From Frigoribacterium sp. PhB116 (GTDB lineage Bacteria > Actinomycetota > Actinomycetes > Actinomycetales > Microbacteriaceae): a stretch of 64,000 bases of DNA. The stretch is taken from contig NZ_SOBE01000001.1 in NCBI RefSeq assembly GCF_004364285.1, forward strand, positions 248,001-312,000. The letters run 5' to 3'. Position 1 is the first letter of the stretch; the number at the start of each line of letters is the position of its first letter. Under the pieces are notes generated by a model. The model ran no database searches. It was not told where the DNA came from and was given only the letters and a program-made list of their open reading frames with translations. The translations under genes and the position numbers were made by a program. Positions 29,411 through 37,603 of the stretch are shown one piece after another.

Positions 29411-29482
29411 TACGGTGCGGGGGCACCCCAGACCCCGCTGCCGATGGTGGGGTTCCTGGGTGCACCCGGGCGTCCCGCCGGG
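29411..29482 (+). repeat. 72-bp palindromic repeat, copy 1
   Basis: Shares a 37-base identical core with copy 2 at 34378 and is diverged from copy 3 at 44694. The core can fold: CCCAG-ACCCC pairs with GGGGT-(TC)-CTGGG around a 12-nt loop. It ends beside the stop of the broken AraC gene. Confidence 0.8.
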
Positions 29483-29483
29483 A

Positions 29484-30433
29484 TCATCGCTTGAGGGTGT
29501 CGCTGGGGTACTCCCCGAACTTCTCCGTGTAGCTCGCCGCGAACCGGCTGAGGTGGACGAAGCCCCACTCCCGGGCGACGTCGGCGACGGTGCCGGCGTC
29601 GGGGTGCATGTTCGTCAGGACCGCGCGGACGTGCTCGAGCCGGATCCCGCGGAGGTACTCCGTCGGGGTCACCCCGAGTTGGCGACTGAAGGCCTGCTGC
29701 AGGCCTCGGGGGCTGAGGTTGACTGCCTGGGCGATGTCGGTCGCGCTGATCGGGAGGCGTGCGTTGGTGTGGATGTACTCCACCGCCTCCCGGAGGCGTG
29801 CATTTCGCGGAGCGAGGAGGACCGGGTCGACCCGCGGGGCTGTGTGGGCGAAGGTGTCGAGCATCGCGATCGCCGTCATCCGGTTGATCTCGGCGTGCAG
29901 GAGCGGCGACGGCTCCGACCCGAGGACGGTCTTCGCCGCCGTCCCGATGGTCTGCTTCCACTGCCTCAGACGCGCGTCGTCCGGCTTGGTCATCATGTCG
30001 AACACGAGCGGGCCCGGGAGGGCGCCCTCGTGTTCGGCGGCGACCTTCTCGAGGCGTCGAAGTGGACGAGGTTCTGCCGGTAGTCGACCATGTCGAACGA
30101 GAACTGCTTGCCCGTCGGGAACACCACGGGGCGGCCCTGCTCGAGGGCGAGCTGGTCGTCGTCGAGGTCGTAGACGCCCTCGCCGGCGGTGATCCACGCG
30201 ACGATGTACTCGTCCTTGGGCACCAGGGTGCCCTGCATCGACCCGAGGAAGGTCGAGGACCGGAGGGTCATGTCGTCGTTGCCGGTGCTGGTGTACCGGT
30301 AGGAGAAGTCTTGACCGCTGCGCTCGGTGCGGAACTGGTCCCCGTTGTAGGTGTCCTCGTAGAGGGCCCTGGCCTGCTCGAGGCTACGGCCAGCCGTCTC
30401 TGACTTCGCGTAGGAGTCCTCACCTGGTTGCAC
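29484..30433 (-). pseudogene. AraC-family regulator, frameshifted
   Basis: The N-terminal cupin-type ligand-binding part (from MQPGEDSYAKSE to YRQNLVHFD) and the C-terminal part with the double-HTH AraC domain (AVEYIHTNARLPISATDIAQ ... VADVAREWGFVHLSRFAASYTEKFG) lie in different frames. They join at about 30056, where restoring one C on the coding strand (GACGCC to GACCGCC) gives a continuous HFDRLEKVAAEHEG. The rest of the gene, about 316 codons, is intact. So it is either a recent pseudogene or a sequence error. The binding domain is of the AraC_binding_2 type. Confidence 0.85.
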
Positions 30434-30507
30434 CCCGGAACTATGTCACGAAGACGCCCGGTAAAAAGCTCAATAGCTTAGGAAGTGTCCGAATTGCGCG
30501 TTGGCTG

Positions 30508-30951
30508 CTACTGCTGCGACGGGTCGCCGAGGACTTCGCGGAGGGCGACCTTGATCGCGCCGGCGTAGCCGAGAGGCAAGCGGGTGCGCTGGCGGGCGTC
30601 CCCGCGGACGGTCACGACTGCCTCGTCACCGTCAGCGGTGACGTTCCAGGACGTGATCTGCTCGAGCTCGACTACGGTCGGCACGGTCTGGTCGGGCTGG
30701 TCGAGGACGACTCGGTTCCGATAGACGGCAACTCCTCGGGCGTCGTGGTCGACCTCGACGTTGCACTCGAAGACCAGGTCGTCCGGGAGGGCGCCGTAGA
30801 AGTCCGCCCAGTCGTCCGTCAGGGCCACGTCGCTGAGTCCGGGCACGGCCGAGAGCAGCCACTGTGGCTGCTGGCCGGTCGTACGGGACAAGAGCGGGAC
30901 GCTTCCTGGTCGGTTGATGCGCGGGTCACTTTTGCGGACGGGCCACTGCAT
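30508..30951 (-). CDS. Hypothetical protein
   Basis: 147 residues from ATG (MQWPVRKSDPRINRPG). The body looks like a genuine soluble protein (WLLSAVPGLSDVALTDDWAD, DDLVFECNVEVDHDARG) and ends LPLGYAGAIKVALREVLGDP. The frame is open upstream to 31065, but that part is Arg/Pro-rich with no ribosome site. No family recognised. It is divergent from the tiny-ORF cluster at 31191. Confidence 0.55.
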   Translation of the reverse strand: MQWPVRKSDPRINRPGSVPLLSRTTGQQPQWLLSAVPGLSDVALTDDWADFYGALPDDLVFECNVEVDHDARGVAVYRNRVVLDQPDQTVPTVVELEQITSWNVTADGDEAVVTVRGDARQRTRLPLGYAGAIKVALREVLGDPSQQ

Positions 30952-31073
30952 GACGGATGTGGACGGACTCCACTGTGCCCCACGTGTTGCCCGGAGTCGA
31001 AACGGATGTACGCCTTCACAGGGCTGAGCCCCGGAAATTCGGGCGGCAGTACGCATCCCGGTCACGCCCGCGT

Positions 31074-31103
31074 ACCCCAGTTCGTTAAACGTGCACCCCA
31101 GTT
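31074..31103. promoter_or_regulatory. Two direct repeats ACCCCAGTT, 21 bp apart
   Basis: Identical 9-mers at 31074-31082 and 31095-31103, in the same orientation and in phase on the helix. They lie in the region between the hypothetical gene at 30951 and the tiny-ORF operon at 31191. Direct half-sites 21 bp apart are typical of AraC-type regulators, and a broken AraC gene is next door. Confidence 0.4.
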
Positions 31104-31190
31104 GGTCCCGGGCGAGGGGCCTGCCATGGTTCCCCTATCGGCGCTCCTCGAGAGCGCGCGAATCAGCAGCAGCAAGAGACGAGAGACACC

Positions 31191-31355
31191 ATGAGCACCG
31201 TTCACGCCCCGAACAGCGCCACCGCCCGTTCCCCCTTCAGCGAGGTCCGGGACACCTACCGTGAGGCGACCCTCGCCGTCATCGCCACCGCGGCAGTCGC
31301 CGCGTCGGCGTCGCTGATCGCTGCGTTCCTCGTCGCGCTCGGGATCGGTGCATGA
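31191..31355 (+). CDS. 54-residue single-pass membrane peptide, first of a tiny-ORF operon
   Basis: A short polar N-terminus (MSTVHAPNSATARSPFSEVR) is followed by one hydrophobic helix (about residues 27-52, AVIATAAVAASASLIAAFLV). A GAGAGAC sequence precedes the ATG. Its stop overlaps the next start (ATGA). No homologue is recognised. Support comes from the ribosome site, the coherent membrane helix and the chain of overlaps downstream. Confidence 0.6.
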   Translation: MSTVHAPNSATARSPFSEVRDTYREATLAVIATAAVAASASLIAAFLVALGIGA

Positions 31356-31441
31356 ACACCGTCTCGCCCGCCACCCCTTACATCGAGATGACGCCGACAG
31401 AACCGTTCGACGTCGCAGCACTCCTCAAGGAACTCGCATGA
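31352..31441 (+). CDS. 29-residue peptide, second tiny ORF
   Basis: A Thr/Pro-rich start (MNTVSPATPYIEMTPTEP) and a short amphipathic end (FDVAALLKELA). It overlaps both neighbours by four bases (ATGA on each side), so it should be translated by re-initiation. No cysteine; no recognised family. Confidence 0.5.
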   Translation: MNTVSPATPYIEMTPTEPFDVAALLKELA

Positions 31442-31752
31442 CCAGCACCCAGCTCCGCACGCTCAGCCACGACGCCCTCGTCGACCACGTTCGCGCCCGC
31501 CTGACCGGCGCCCCTGCCGCACCTGCCCGCGAGGCCGTCTCTGCGCGGAGCGGCTACGTCGGCCTCGACGGTGTCCCGGCCGTTTGCATCGACGTGTACC
31601 CCAAGCGCCGCCGCCGCGACACGGCCGCAGCCCTGTCGCGCCTGGCACGGATCACCAGCCACCACGAAGTCGGACTCCGGGCATCGGCCGCTGAATTCAC
31701 CTACGCAGACTTCTTCACTTCCGAGCCGGCACAGCTGCTGATGGCGTCCTGA
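31438..31752 (+). CDS. 104-residue hypothetical protein, third tiny ORF
   Basis: Start coupled by ATGA. The N-terminal helix STQLRTLSHDALVDHVRARL is shared in pattern with the peptide at 31860 (STSALQGLAHEDLVSYLKLTL), so the two appear related. The middle has GVPAVCIDVYPKRRRRDTAA and the end is SAAEFTYADFFTSEPAQL. No membrane segment. No family recognised. Confidence 0.6.
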   Translation: MTSTQLRTLSHDALVDHVRARLTGAPAAPAREAVSARSGYVGLDGVPAVCIDVYPKRRRRDTAAALSRLARITSHHEVGLRASAAEFTYADFFTSEPAQLLMAS

Positions 31753-31832
31753 TGACCTTTGCCGAGCGCATCCTCGCCGAGAGCACAACGGACCACGAGT
31801 CCTCCTTCGACACCGCCCTCGAAGACGACTGA
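31752..31832 (+). CDS. 26-residue acidic peptide, fourth tiny ORF
   Basis: ATG overlaps the previous stop by one base (TGATG). The product is MTFAERILAESTTDHESSFD followed by TALEDD, with strongly acidic character. It is kept because it continues the overlap chain; on its own it would be too short to call. Confidence 0.4.
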   Translation: MTFAERILAESTTDHESSFDTALEDD

Positions 31833-31859
31833 GCACACGACTCAGCAACTGACCGACCG

Positions 31860-32012
31860 ATGACGCCCAGAAAAGCCGCGAACCGGAGCACCACAGGCCC
31901 CGTGCTCTCGACATCCGCACTACAGGGCCTGGCCCACGAGGACCTCGTCAGCTATCTGAAACTGACGCTCGCAGTCACGTCCTCTGGATCGGATCCCTCC
32001 CTCATCTCCTGA
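31860..32012 (+). CDS. 50-residue peptide, fifth tiny ORF
   Basis: Starts 27 bases after the fourth ORF. The basic N-terminus (MTPRKAANRS) precedes the STSALQGLAHEDLVSYLKLTL segment, which matches the start of the 104-residue protein in spacing and key residues (L..L.H..LV......L). It may be a truncated duplicate or a partner. No strong ribosome site is visible. Confidence 0.45.
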   Translation: MTPRKAANRSTTGPVLSTSALQGLAHEDLVSYLKLTLAVTSSGSDPSLIS

Positions 32013-32056
32013 CCTCAGCCAGCTCGCCCGGAGTTGCCGGTGCTGACTGATCGAAC

Positions 32057-32173
32057 GCCTCCATCCGCGCTCCCGCACCCGCAGTCCCTAGCTGCGGTCC
32101 AGATGGAGGCTCCGTGAAGCGATGACGCTTCGCTCTGCTGGGTCGCTGTGACCCGAAGATCAGCGACCCAGCA
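32057..32173 (+). ncRNA. Structured non-coding region: three successive perfect hairpins
   Basis: Hairpin 1: GCCTCCATC (32057-32065) pairs with GATGGAGGC (32102-32110) and encloses an inner stem CCGCAG/CTGCGG (32079-32097). Hairpin 2: GAAGCG-ATGA-CGCTTC (32116-32131). Hairpin 3: 13-bp TGCTGGGTCGCTG / CAGCGACCCAGCA with a 12-nt loop (32136-32173). It begins 45 bases after the last tiny ORF. It may be a small RNA, a processed 3' leader or a compound terminator; strand is assumed from the neighbours. Confidence 0.5.
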
Positions 32174-32290
32174 ACACCTGCGGCAAAGGCACCGCGATGC
32201 CACCGAACCGGCCCACGAGCCGTGGAGCCCGGCCAGCGATCGTCTACCGGACGCAGTCAGCACCTCCAGACACCCTGGGATGCTCGTGTC

Positions 32291-32497
32291 ATGACTGTTG
32301 GACTTGGTGCTGCCACGGCGACCGTCATCGTTTTTCTCGTCATGGCGGTACGACGAAACCGACACACTCGCCAGCTCATCGATCAAGGCGACCTAGAGCC
32401 CGCAGCGGCCCTGGAGTCGCGTCTACAGATTCGAGTCTTCTCAGTGGCACTCGGTCTCACGATCATTGCGACAGTCGCGTCCGCCCTCGTCGTGTGA
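32291..32497 (+). CDS. Small two-helix membrane protein
   Basis: 68 residues. One helix at the N-terminus (GLGAATATVIVFLVMAV), a charged loop of about 30 residues (RRNRHTRQLIDQGDLEPAAA) and a C-terminal helix (FSVALGLTIIATVASALVV). No family recognised. It resembles in layout the 62-residue protein at 51364. Convergent with the CDF transporter gene, 52 bases apart. Confidence 0.6.
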   Translation: MTVGLGAATATVIVFLVMAVRRNRHTRQLIDQGDLEPAAALESRLQIRVFSVALGLTIIATVASALVV

Positions 32498-32549
32498 GTG
32501 CAGCCCCTGATCCTGGGCGACCAGCTCGGGAGCACTGACCTTCTCTTGA

Positions 32550-33557
32550 TCAGCGTTCCCCGCCGGACGCGGCCAGCCCGGGCAGGAACTCCCCCGGCAG
32601 TTCGGCGGTGGGCACGATCACGATGTCCTGCACCTTCCAGTCCAGGTGCACGCACTCCGACCGTGCCTGCTCGAGTTCCTGGAGGGACGGCATCGACCCG
32701 TCCACGGGAACGACGAACGATTCGACATGGAACACGTGTCCCTCGTCTCGGACCCGTGATCTCGCCTCAGCCACCCAGGCCAGCCCGGTCAGGTGGTGGT
32801 CGATGCGATCGCTGAGCGGATGTGCCTCGTGCTCGTCGTACGTCCTCGCTCGGGTGTCGATCAAGGCTGCGACGGCGCCCTTCACGTTCCTCCGGCCGTC
32901 GCGCACGATGCTGAGCGAGATCAACAGCGCTGCGACGGAGTCTGCCCACCACCATCCGATCCCGATGCCGACGATGCCCGCGATCGCGGCGACGCCGGTC
33001 GTCCAGTCGGCCTTGTTCATGTCGGCGTCGGCGTAGAGGACCTTGTCGTGCAGGGTCTCGGACAGCTTCAGCTTCGCACGGCCCAGGAGCACCGGGGCGA
33101 TCGATGTCACCGCGAGCGTCGCGATCATGAGCCAGCCGAGCCAGACCGTGTGGCCGAAGAGCTCGATGCCGCCGATCGTCGGGTGCTCGGCGGTGAGGAG
33201 CTTCGATCCGGAGTCGACGATGAGGTAGGCGCCCATCACGAGCAGGGCGGCGGCGGCCACGAGGTGCGCGATGCCGGTGGCTCGGTGGAAGCCGTAGGGG
33301 TGGTCCTCGGTCGGTGGACGACGGATGATCCGGGTGGCCACGAGGAACGCGATCGGGGGCAGGAAGGACAGCATGTCCTCGACCCAGGCCGCCCGCATCG
33401 CCTGGGAGCTGCCGAGCACCAGGAACATCAGCGTCACGGTCACGACCAGCACCCCGACGGTGATCCACTCGAGCTGGACGGCTCGCCTCAGGGCGTCGCG
33501 TTGTTCGTCCGGGAGCGCGGTGTGCCCGAACTTCGCGGCCCGGTCGGCGCTCGTCAT
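32550..33557 (-). CDS. Cation diffusion facilitator (CDF) family transporter
   Basis: 335 residues. Six membrane segments. CDF features include EDHPYGFHRATG, the YADADMNKADW helix with metal-binding Asp residues and WWWADSVAALLISLSIVRDG, followed by a cytoplasmic C-terminal domain with HVFHVESFVVPVDG. It should export a divalent metal (Zn, Co, Mn or Fe) by proton exchange; the metal cannot be chosen from sequence. The ATG is coupled (ATGA) to the stop of the lipoprotein gene. Confidence 0.88.
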   Translation of the reverse strand: MTSADRAAKFGHTALPDEQRDALRRAVQLEWITVGVLVVTVTLMFLVLGSSQAMRAAWVEDMLSFLPPIAFLVATRIIRRPPTEDHPYGFHRATGIAHLVAAAALLVMGAYLIVDSGSKLLTAEHPTIGGIELFGHTVWLGWLMIATLAVTSIAPVLLGRAKLKLSETLHDKVLYADADMNKADWTTGVAAIAGIVGIGIGWWWADSVAALLISLSIVRDGRRNVKGAVAALIDTRARTYDEHEAHPLSDRIDHHLTGLAWVAEARSRVRDEGHVFHVESFVVPVDGSMPSLQELEQARSECVHLDWKVQDIVIVPTAELPGEFLPGLAASGGER

Positions 33558-34048
33558 CGCGGACCGTCCGCGCCGAGCAGGAACGCGTCGAGCTCGAGCA
33601 GGAAGCGGTTCTCGCCCCGTGGCACCAACATCACGTGCTCCACCGTCGCGCCGCCCTCGTCGCTGCCCGTCGTGTAGGGCCGAGTCGTGCCCGCCTTCTC
33701 CGACCACGGCGTCTCCGCCGTCAGCCCGCCGATCACCAGATCGAGGTCACCCTCCTCCAGGTCGCCCACCAGTGCCTCCTCGCTGCCCGTGGACCACTCC
33801 ACTTCCGCACCGAGGGTCGACGCGAACGACCTCACCAGCTCGGGCTCCGTGCCGACCGGGTCTGCCCCCTCGCGGACATCGACCCACGTGCCGTTCTCGG
33901 TCGCCCCCACCCTCAACGTGCCTCCGCTCGCCCTGTCGAGGGTCCCGTCCGGATCGGTCGGGATCGTCGCTCCGCAGCCGGCCAGGAGGAGCATCGACAG
34001 CCCGCAGACCACCGCCGTCCTCGCAGTCTCATGTCGCCGCACGCCCAC
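33554..34048 (-). CDS. Lipoprotein with a short substrate-binding (SBP_bac_3-like) domain
   Basis: 164 residues. Lipoprotein signal with lipobox LLLAGC, then a domain resembling the first lobe of family 3 solute-binding proteins: LRVGATENGTWVDV, VGTEPELVRSFASTLGAEVEW, EEGDLDLVIGGLTAETPW, EKAGTTRPYTT. It is about half the length of a normal binding protein (about 250 residues), so it may hold only one lobe. It is cotranscribed with the CDF transporter, hinting at a metal-binding or sensing role. GTG start; a second GTG six bases on is also possible. Confidence 0.75.
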   Translation of the reverse strand: MGVRRHETARTAVVCGLSMLLLAGCGATIPTDPDGTLDRASGGTLRVGATENGTWVDVREGADPVGTEPELVRSFASTLGAEVEWSTGSEEALVGDLEEGDLDLVIGGLTAETPWSEKAGTTRPYTTGSDEGGATVEHVMLVPRGENRFLLELDAFLLGADGPR

Positions 34049-34377
34049 ACCTCGATGATGAAGCCCAGAGGCGAGCTCCTCGTCGCCATCCTCCCGCAGC
34101 AGGACGGCCGGAAGTCAAGGGGTCCCGCCGACGCAAGGCCAGGAGTAGGGCACCCGGGCGGTGACGCCGATGCGCTGGCTTCCGACGCCACGAACAATCC
34201 GACGACGAATCCCGGCAGGGAGATCTCCTCTCGTGCAGTCCGACACCCTTCGAGTTCGACGACTGCGGCCGATCAACCGCAGGCAATCACTTACGGCGCG
34301 ACACTGAGATCATGCGGATCTGCTCTCATCGAGACCGGGTCCATACCGAGCCTGTAGGCGCAGGGTCGCCTCATGGC

Positions 34378-34450
34378 TATGTTGCTGGGGCAGCCCAGAC
34401 CCCGCTGCCGATGGTGGGGTTCCTGGGTGCGCCCCGGGTTCCCCGCCGGG
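34378..34450 (+). repeat. 72-bp palindromic repeat, copy 2
   Basis: Same orientation as copy 1 at 29411, with 37 identical bases in the core (CCCAGACCCCGCTGCCGATG onward). Intergenic. Confidence 0.8.
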
Positions 34451-34862
34451 TCACCGATGTACGCGTGATCGCGTCCCGGGACGAACGAGACGAAGGTGTC
34501 TTGACGGTAATGGTGTCAGGACGCAGATCGACCGTCGTCATTCCGCACCACGTGCTCGCCGTCCTCGAACGCGAATGGGCCGACGCAGACACACTCCCCC
34601 GAAGCGTCCGGTCTAACGCGGGACGCTCTTCCGCGTCGTCACCACGGGTGCGCACGGTACCTCCTGCGGGTGGCCGGGAGTCAACCCCCTCACATCGTCT
34701 CTCGCACCGACCTAGCGTGGATGACGTCCGGGGGGCAGCGAAGACGCTGTCCACCTGGCGCCTCGACAGGCACCGAGAACAATCGGGGAACAGCAGAACG
34801 CTTCCTGCAAGGAGCGCAGGTCCTACCAGCCAGCCACAGCGTGGCCGGCCGACGAGACCACC

Positions 34863-34892
34863 GCGGGGACCCACCACCAGGAGGGTCCCCGC
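34863..34892 (+). promoter_or_regulatory. 10-bp hairpin 34 bases before the SDR gene
   Basis: GCGGGGACCC - ACCACCAGGA - GGGTCCCCGC, perfect. It lies in the presumed 5' leader just ahead of the GGAAGG ribosome site. It could attenuate or terminate transcription. Confidence 0.5.
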
Positions 34893-34926
34893 CCCACTTC
34901 CACCACGAACCACGGAAGGCAGGACC

Positions 34927-35694
34927 ATGACCGACTTCACCGATCGCACCGTCCTCATCACCGGAGGAGCGGGAGGCATCGGAGCCGCCACGGCGAAGAT
35001 GTTCTTCGACGCCGGCGCCCGCGTCGCCCTCGTCGACGTCGACCAGGACGCCCTCGACCAGCAGGCGACCTCCCTCGGGTCCGACGCACGCATCCTCACG
35101 ATCCAGGCCGACGTCTCCGACCCGGGCGACGTCGCCCGCTACGTCCAGACCACCCTCGACGAGCTCGGGCACATCGACGTGTTCTTCAACAACGCCGGCA
35201 TCGAGGGCAAGGTCGCGAACCTCGTCGACACGACCCCCGAGGACTTCGACCGTGTCATTGGCATCAACCTCCGAGGAGCCTTCCTCGGCCTCCACCAGGT
35301 CCTCCCCCACATGACCGACCGCGGCAGGGGCAGCATCATCAACACCTCCTCCGTCGCCGGCCTCGACGGCGCCCCCGGACTCAGCCCCTACGTGGCCTCG
35401 AAGCACGCCGTCACCGGACTCACGAAAGCCGCGGCTCTCGAGGTCGCCGGCACCGGTGTCCGGGTCAATTCGATCCACCCCTCCCCCGTGAACACCCGCA
35501 TGATGCGCTCCATCGAAGCCGGCGGCGGCGACGCCGAAGCCCAGCGCCAGGCGTACGAACAGGGCATCCCCCTCGGCCGCTACGCCGAAGCGACCGACAT
35601 CGCCTCCCTCGTGGTGTTCCTCGCCTCCGACGAGGCCGCGTTCATCACCGGCGCCCAGTACCGCATCGACGGTGGCATGGGCGCCAGCCAATGA
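34927..35694 (+). CDS. Short-chain dehydrogenase/reductase (SDR)
   Basis: 255 residues. Classical SDR: cofactor motif TGGAGGIGAA, VALVDVDQDAL with an acidic end to beta2 (prefers NAD), NNAG, catalytic Ser in INTSSVAG and YVASKHAV (Tyr-x3-Lys), and the C-terminal ITGAQYRIDGG. Substrate unknown. ATG follows GGAAGG. Its stop overlaps the next gene by four bases. Confidence 0.93.
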   Translation: MTDFTDRTVLITGGAGGIGAATAKMFFDAGARVALVDVDQDALDQQATSLGSDARILTIQADVSDPGDVARYVQTTLDELGHIDVFFNNAGIEGKVANLVDTTPEDFDRVIGINLRGAFLGLHQVLPHMTDRGRGSIINTSSVAGLDGAPGLSPYVASKHAVTGLTKAAALEVAGTGVRVNSIHPSPVNTRMMRSIEAGGGDAEAQRQAYEQGIPLGRYAEATDIASLVVFLASDEAAFITGAQYRIDGGMGASQ

Positions 35695-36056
35695 CCCACC
35701 CACCCACCGATCGACGCGGAGGGAGGCCGACGGAGGCGCGGCGCGATGATCCGACGCTGGTCAGGAATCAGCCCGCCATCGGGCAGGGCCGCCGTCGACA
35801 GTGGCTGGTGCCGGCGGCACTCCTCGCGGCCATCACCATCGGCCTCATGATCATCGCCCTCGACCTCCAGACGGCCGTTCCCGTCGCGGGCATCGTCATC
35901 GTCAGCACGCTGCTCACCGCGATGGTCGTGGTGGCGCTCGTCGTCGAGCCGACCCGACGACGCAACATCGTGTCTGCCTGGCTGATGAGCACCATGGGGC
36001 TCGTGGCCCTCACTCTGCCGGTGCTGCTCCTCATCGGCCAGGCGCGCCCGAGCTGA
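35691..36056 (+). CDS. Small membrane protein coupled to the SDR
   Basis: 121 residues. A basic, polar N-terminus of about 35 residues precedes three hydrophobic segments (VPAALLAAITIGLMIIAL, AGIVIVSTLLTAMVVVALVV, MSTMGLVALTLPVLLLIG). ATGA overlap with the SDR. No family recognised. Confidence 0.65.
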   Translation: MTHPPTDRRGGRPTEARRDDPTLVRNQPAIGQGRRRQWLVPAALLAAITIGLMIIALDLQTAVPVAGIVIVSTLLTAMVVVALVVEPTRRRNIVSAWLMSTMGLVALTLPVLLLIGQARPS

Positions 36057-36234
36057 CCCAGTTGGCGGCCCCGCCTCATCTCCATGGGCAGGAGAGATCT
36101 CGCCCGGGACGATGGTCGTTCCTGGCTCTCGCCAGGGCCTGTTGATCATCAGCGGATGAGTGCACATGTCGTCACCCGTGGATGCCCCCGGAGCCTACGT
36201 CGTAGTCGACCAGGTAACGGAGCAACGCAACCGC

Positions 36235-37463
36235 CTAGACGTGGTCGAGCCTCTGGCTGAGCTCGCCGAGGTGCCCCGCCCGCGATCCTTGAGCGACGTC
36301 GGCGAGGCGAGCCAGGAGGCGGCGGGCGGCGTCGAGGACGATGGGGTGCTCGCCCCCGTAGGTGAGGACGCCGTCGAAAACGGTGTCGATGAGCTGTTCC
36401 GGCGCCGGCCAGTGAGGCAGGACGCGGACCAAGGCATCCTCGTCGAGGTAGGCGGTGATGGCCTGCCGCTCCGCCCACAAGGGCACGAGCGCCGTCGCTG
36501 ACAGGTCCAGTGCGCTGACGGCCGTGTACGGATCGTTGGTTCCGCTAGCAAGACCACGGACTGCGATCTCGACGAGTTGCTGAAGCGCGAAGCCGACGTC
36601 CTGGAACGGCGTTCGTGCCGCACCGAGGGTCACCATCGATCGGAGCCGGTCAAGGTCCTTCTCCGACAGGGGACGAACGTGGGCTCCGACACGGGCGGCG
36701 ACGCGGAGCAGGCAGTCCCCTCGATGAGGTGGTCTCCCGGCATGGCGGTCACGTCGATGACCTGATCGTGGTCGTGGGCCCAGGACACGAGCCGCTCCCA
36801 CCCGACGGACTGGACGTACCCGTCGCCCCCGGCCTCGACTGTGGACCACGAGTGGAGACCGTCAGGGTGCGGACGCACGCTCACCCCGTCGCTGTCACCG
36901 TCGGTCCGGTACGCGTGGTCCACAGCTGTCTCGAGGTCCTCCTGCACCTGCTTCTGCAGCGACGTTATCTGCACGCTCGACGCGATGTGGTGGATGAAGA
37001 ACACGAGCACCGCGACGTCGACGACCCCGAGGACGACGGCGACATGGATGGCGATCACGGGGACGAAGGCCGACCCGTCGTCGATGGCGGTGTGCACGGA
37101 GCGGAGGACGACGATCGAGTAAAGGAAGGTGGAGGTGAAAGCCGCCAGGACGAACTGGTTCGCCCGGTCGGCCATGAAGTTCCGCACCAGGCGCGGGCCG
37201 TACGTCGAGGACGTCGTCGCCAGGACCGAGATCGTGATGGAGAACGACGTCCCCGCCACGGTCAGTATCGCCGTCCCGATCGTCGTCAGGATGGCACGGC
37301 CCCCGCTGGCACTCAGAGCGTCGAGGATCGGGACCGAGGAGCCCCCGTCGACGATCCTTTGATCGACGAACACGAGCAGCTGGGCGACCACGATGGCGAA
37401 GACCCCGAGAACGGCCGGGAAGAACCAGAACGCCTCACGGAGCCGGAGAGCGACGGTGCGCAC
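36235..37463 (-). pseudogene. DUF2254 membrane protein, frameshifted
   Basis: The N-terminal part has four membrane segments and the family patterns SASGGRAILTTIGTAILTVAG, YGPRLVRNFMADRANQFVLA and VLVFFIHHIASSVQ. The C-terminal part (RVAARVGAHVRPLSEKDLDR, LGAARTPFQDVGFALQQLVE, GTNDPYTAVSALD) is in a different frame. They meet at about 36717-36720: one extra G in the coding-strand run GAGGGGAC restores IEGDCLLRVAAR. The full product would be about 409 residues, normal for the family. Function unknown; predicted inner-membrane protein. Confidence 0.85.
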
Positions 37464-37591
37464 GAGCGGCTTCTTCCTGTCAAGTCTCCGACACGTCAGA
37501 CGACGCCCCGAAGCGTAGTCAGCCCACGCGTTCTCCCCTCGTTCCCCCGCTCGGCGTCGGTCAGCTCACGGGGGCGGCGACGGAAGTGTCT

Positions 37592-37597
37592 TACTGT
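37592..37597 (+). promoter_or_regulatory. -10 element (TACTGT) of a leaderless TrkH promoter
   Basis: A 6-nt gap to the GTG at 37604. This supports that start over the in-frame GTG at 37586. Confidence 0.45.
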
Positions 37598-37603
37598 GGG
37601 CCG

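Larger units (their letters stand above)
34049..34926. other. 878-bp gap with repeat copy 2 and a hairpin
   Basis: The gap holds repeat copy 2 (34378-34450), an open frame without a clear start containing VIASRDERDEGVLTVMVSGR (about 34467-34620), and a 10-bp hairpin before the SDR gene. I see no gene I can support here. The first 300 bases look like unconstrained sequence. Confidence 0.6.

Noticed and set aside
34435-34830. Open frame upstream of and in frame with the SDR
   Set aside because: No ribosome site or recognisable domain; it passes through repeat copy 2, and the SDR has a good start of its own.
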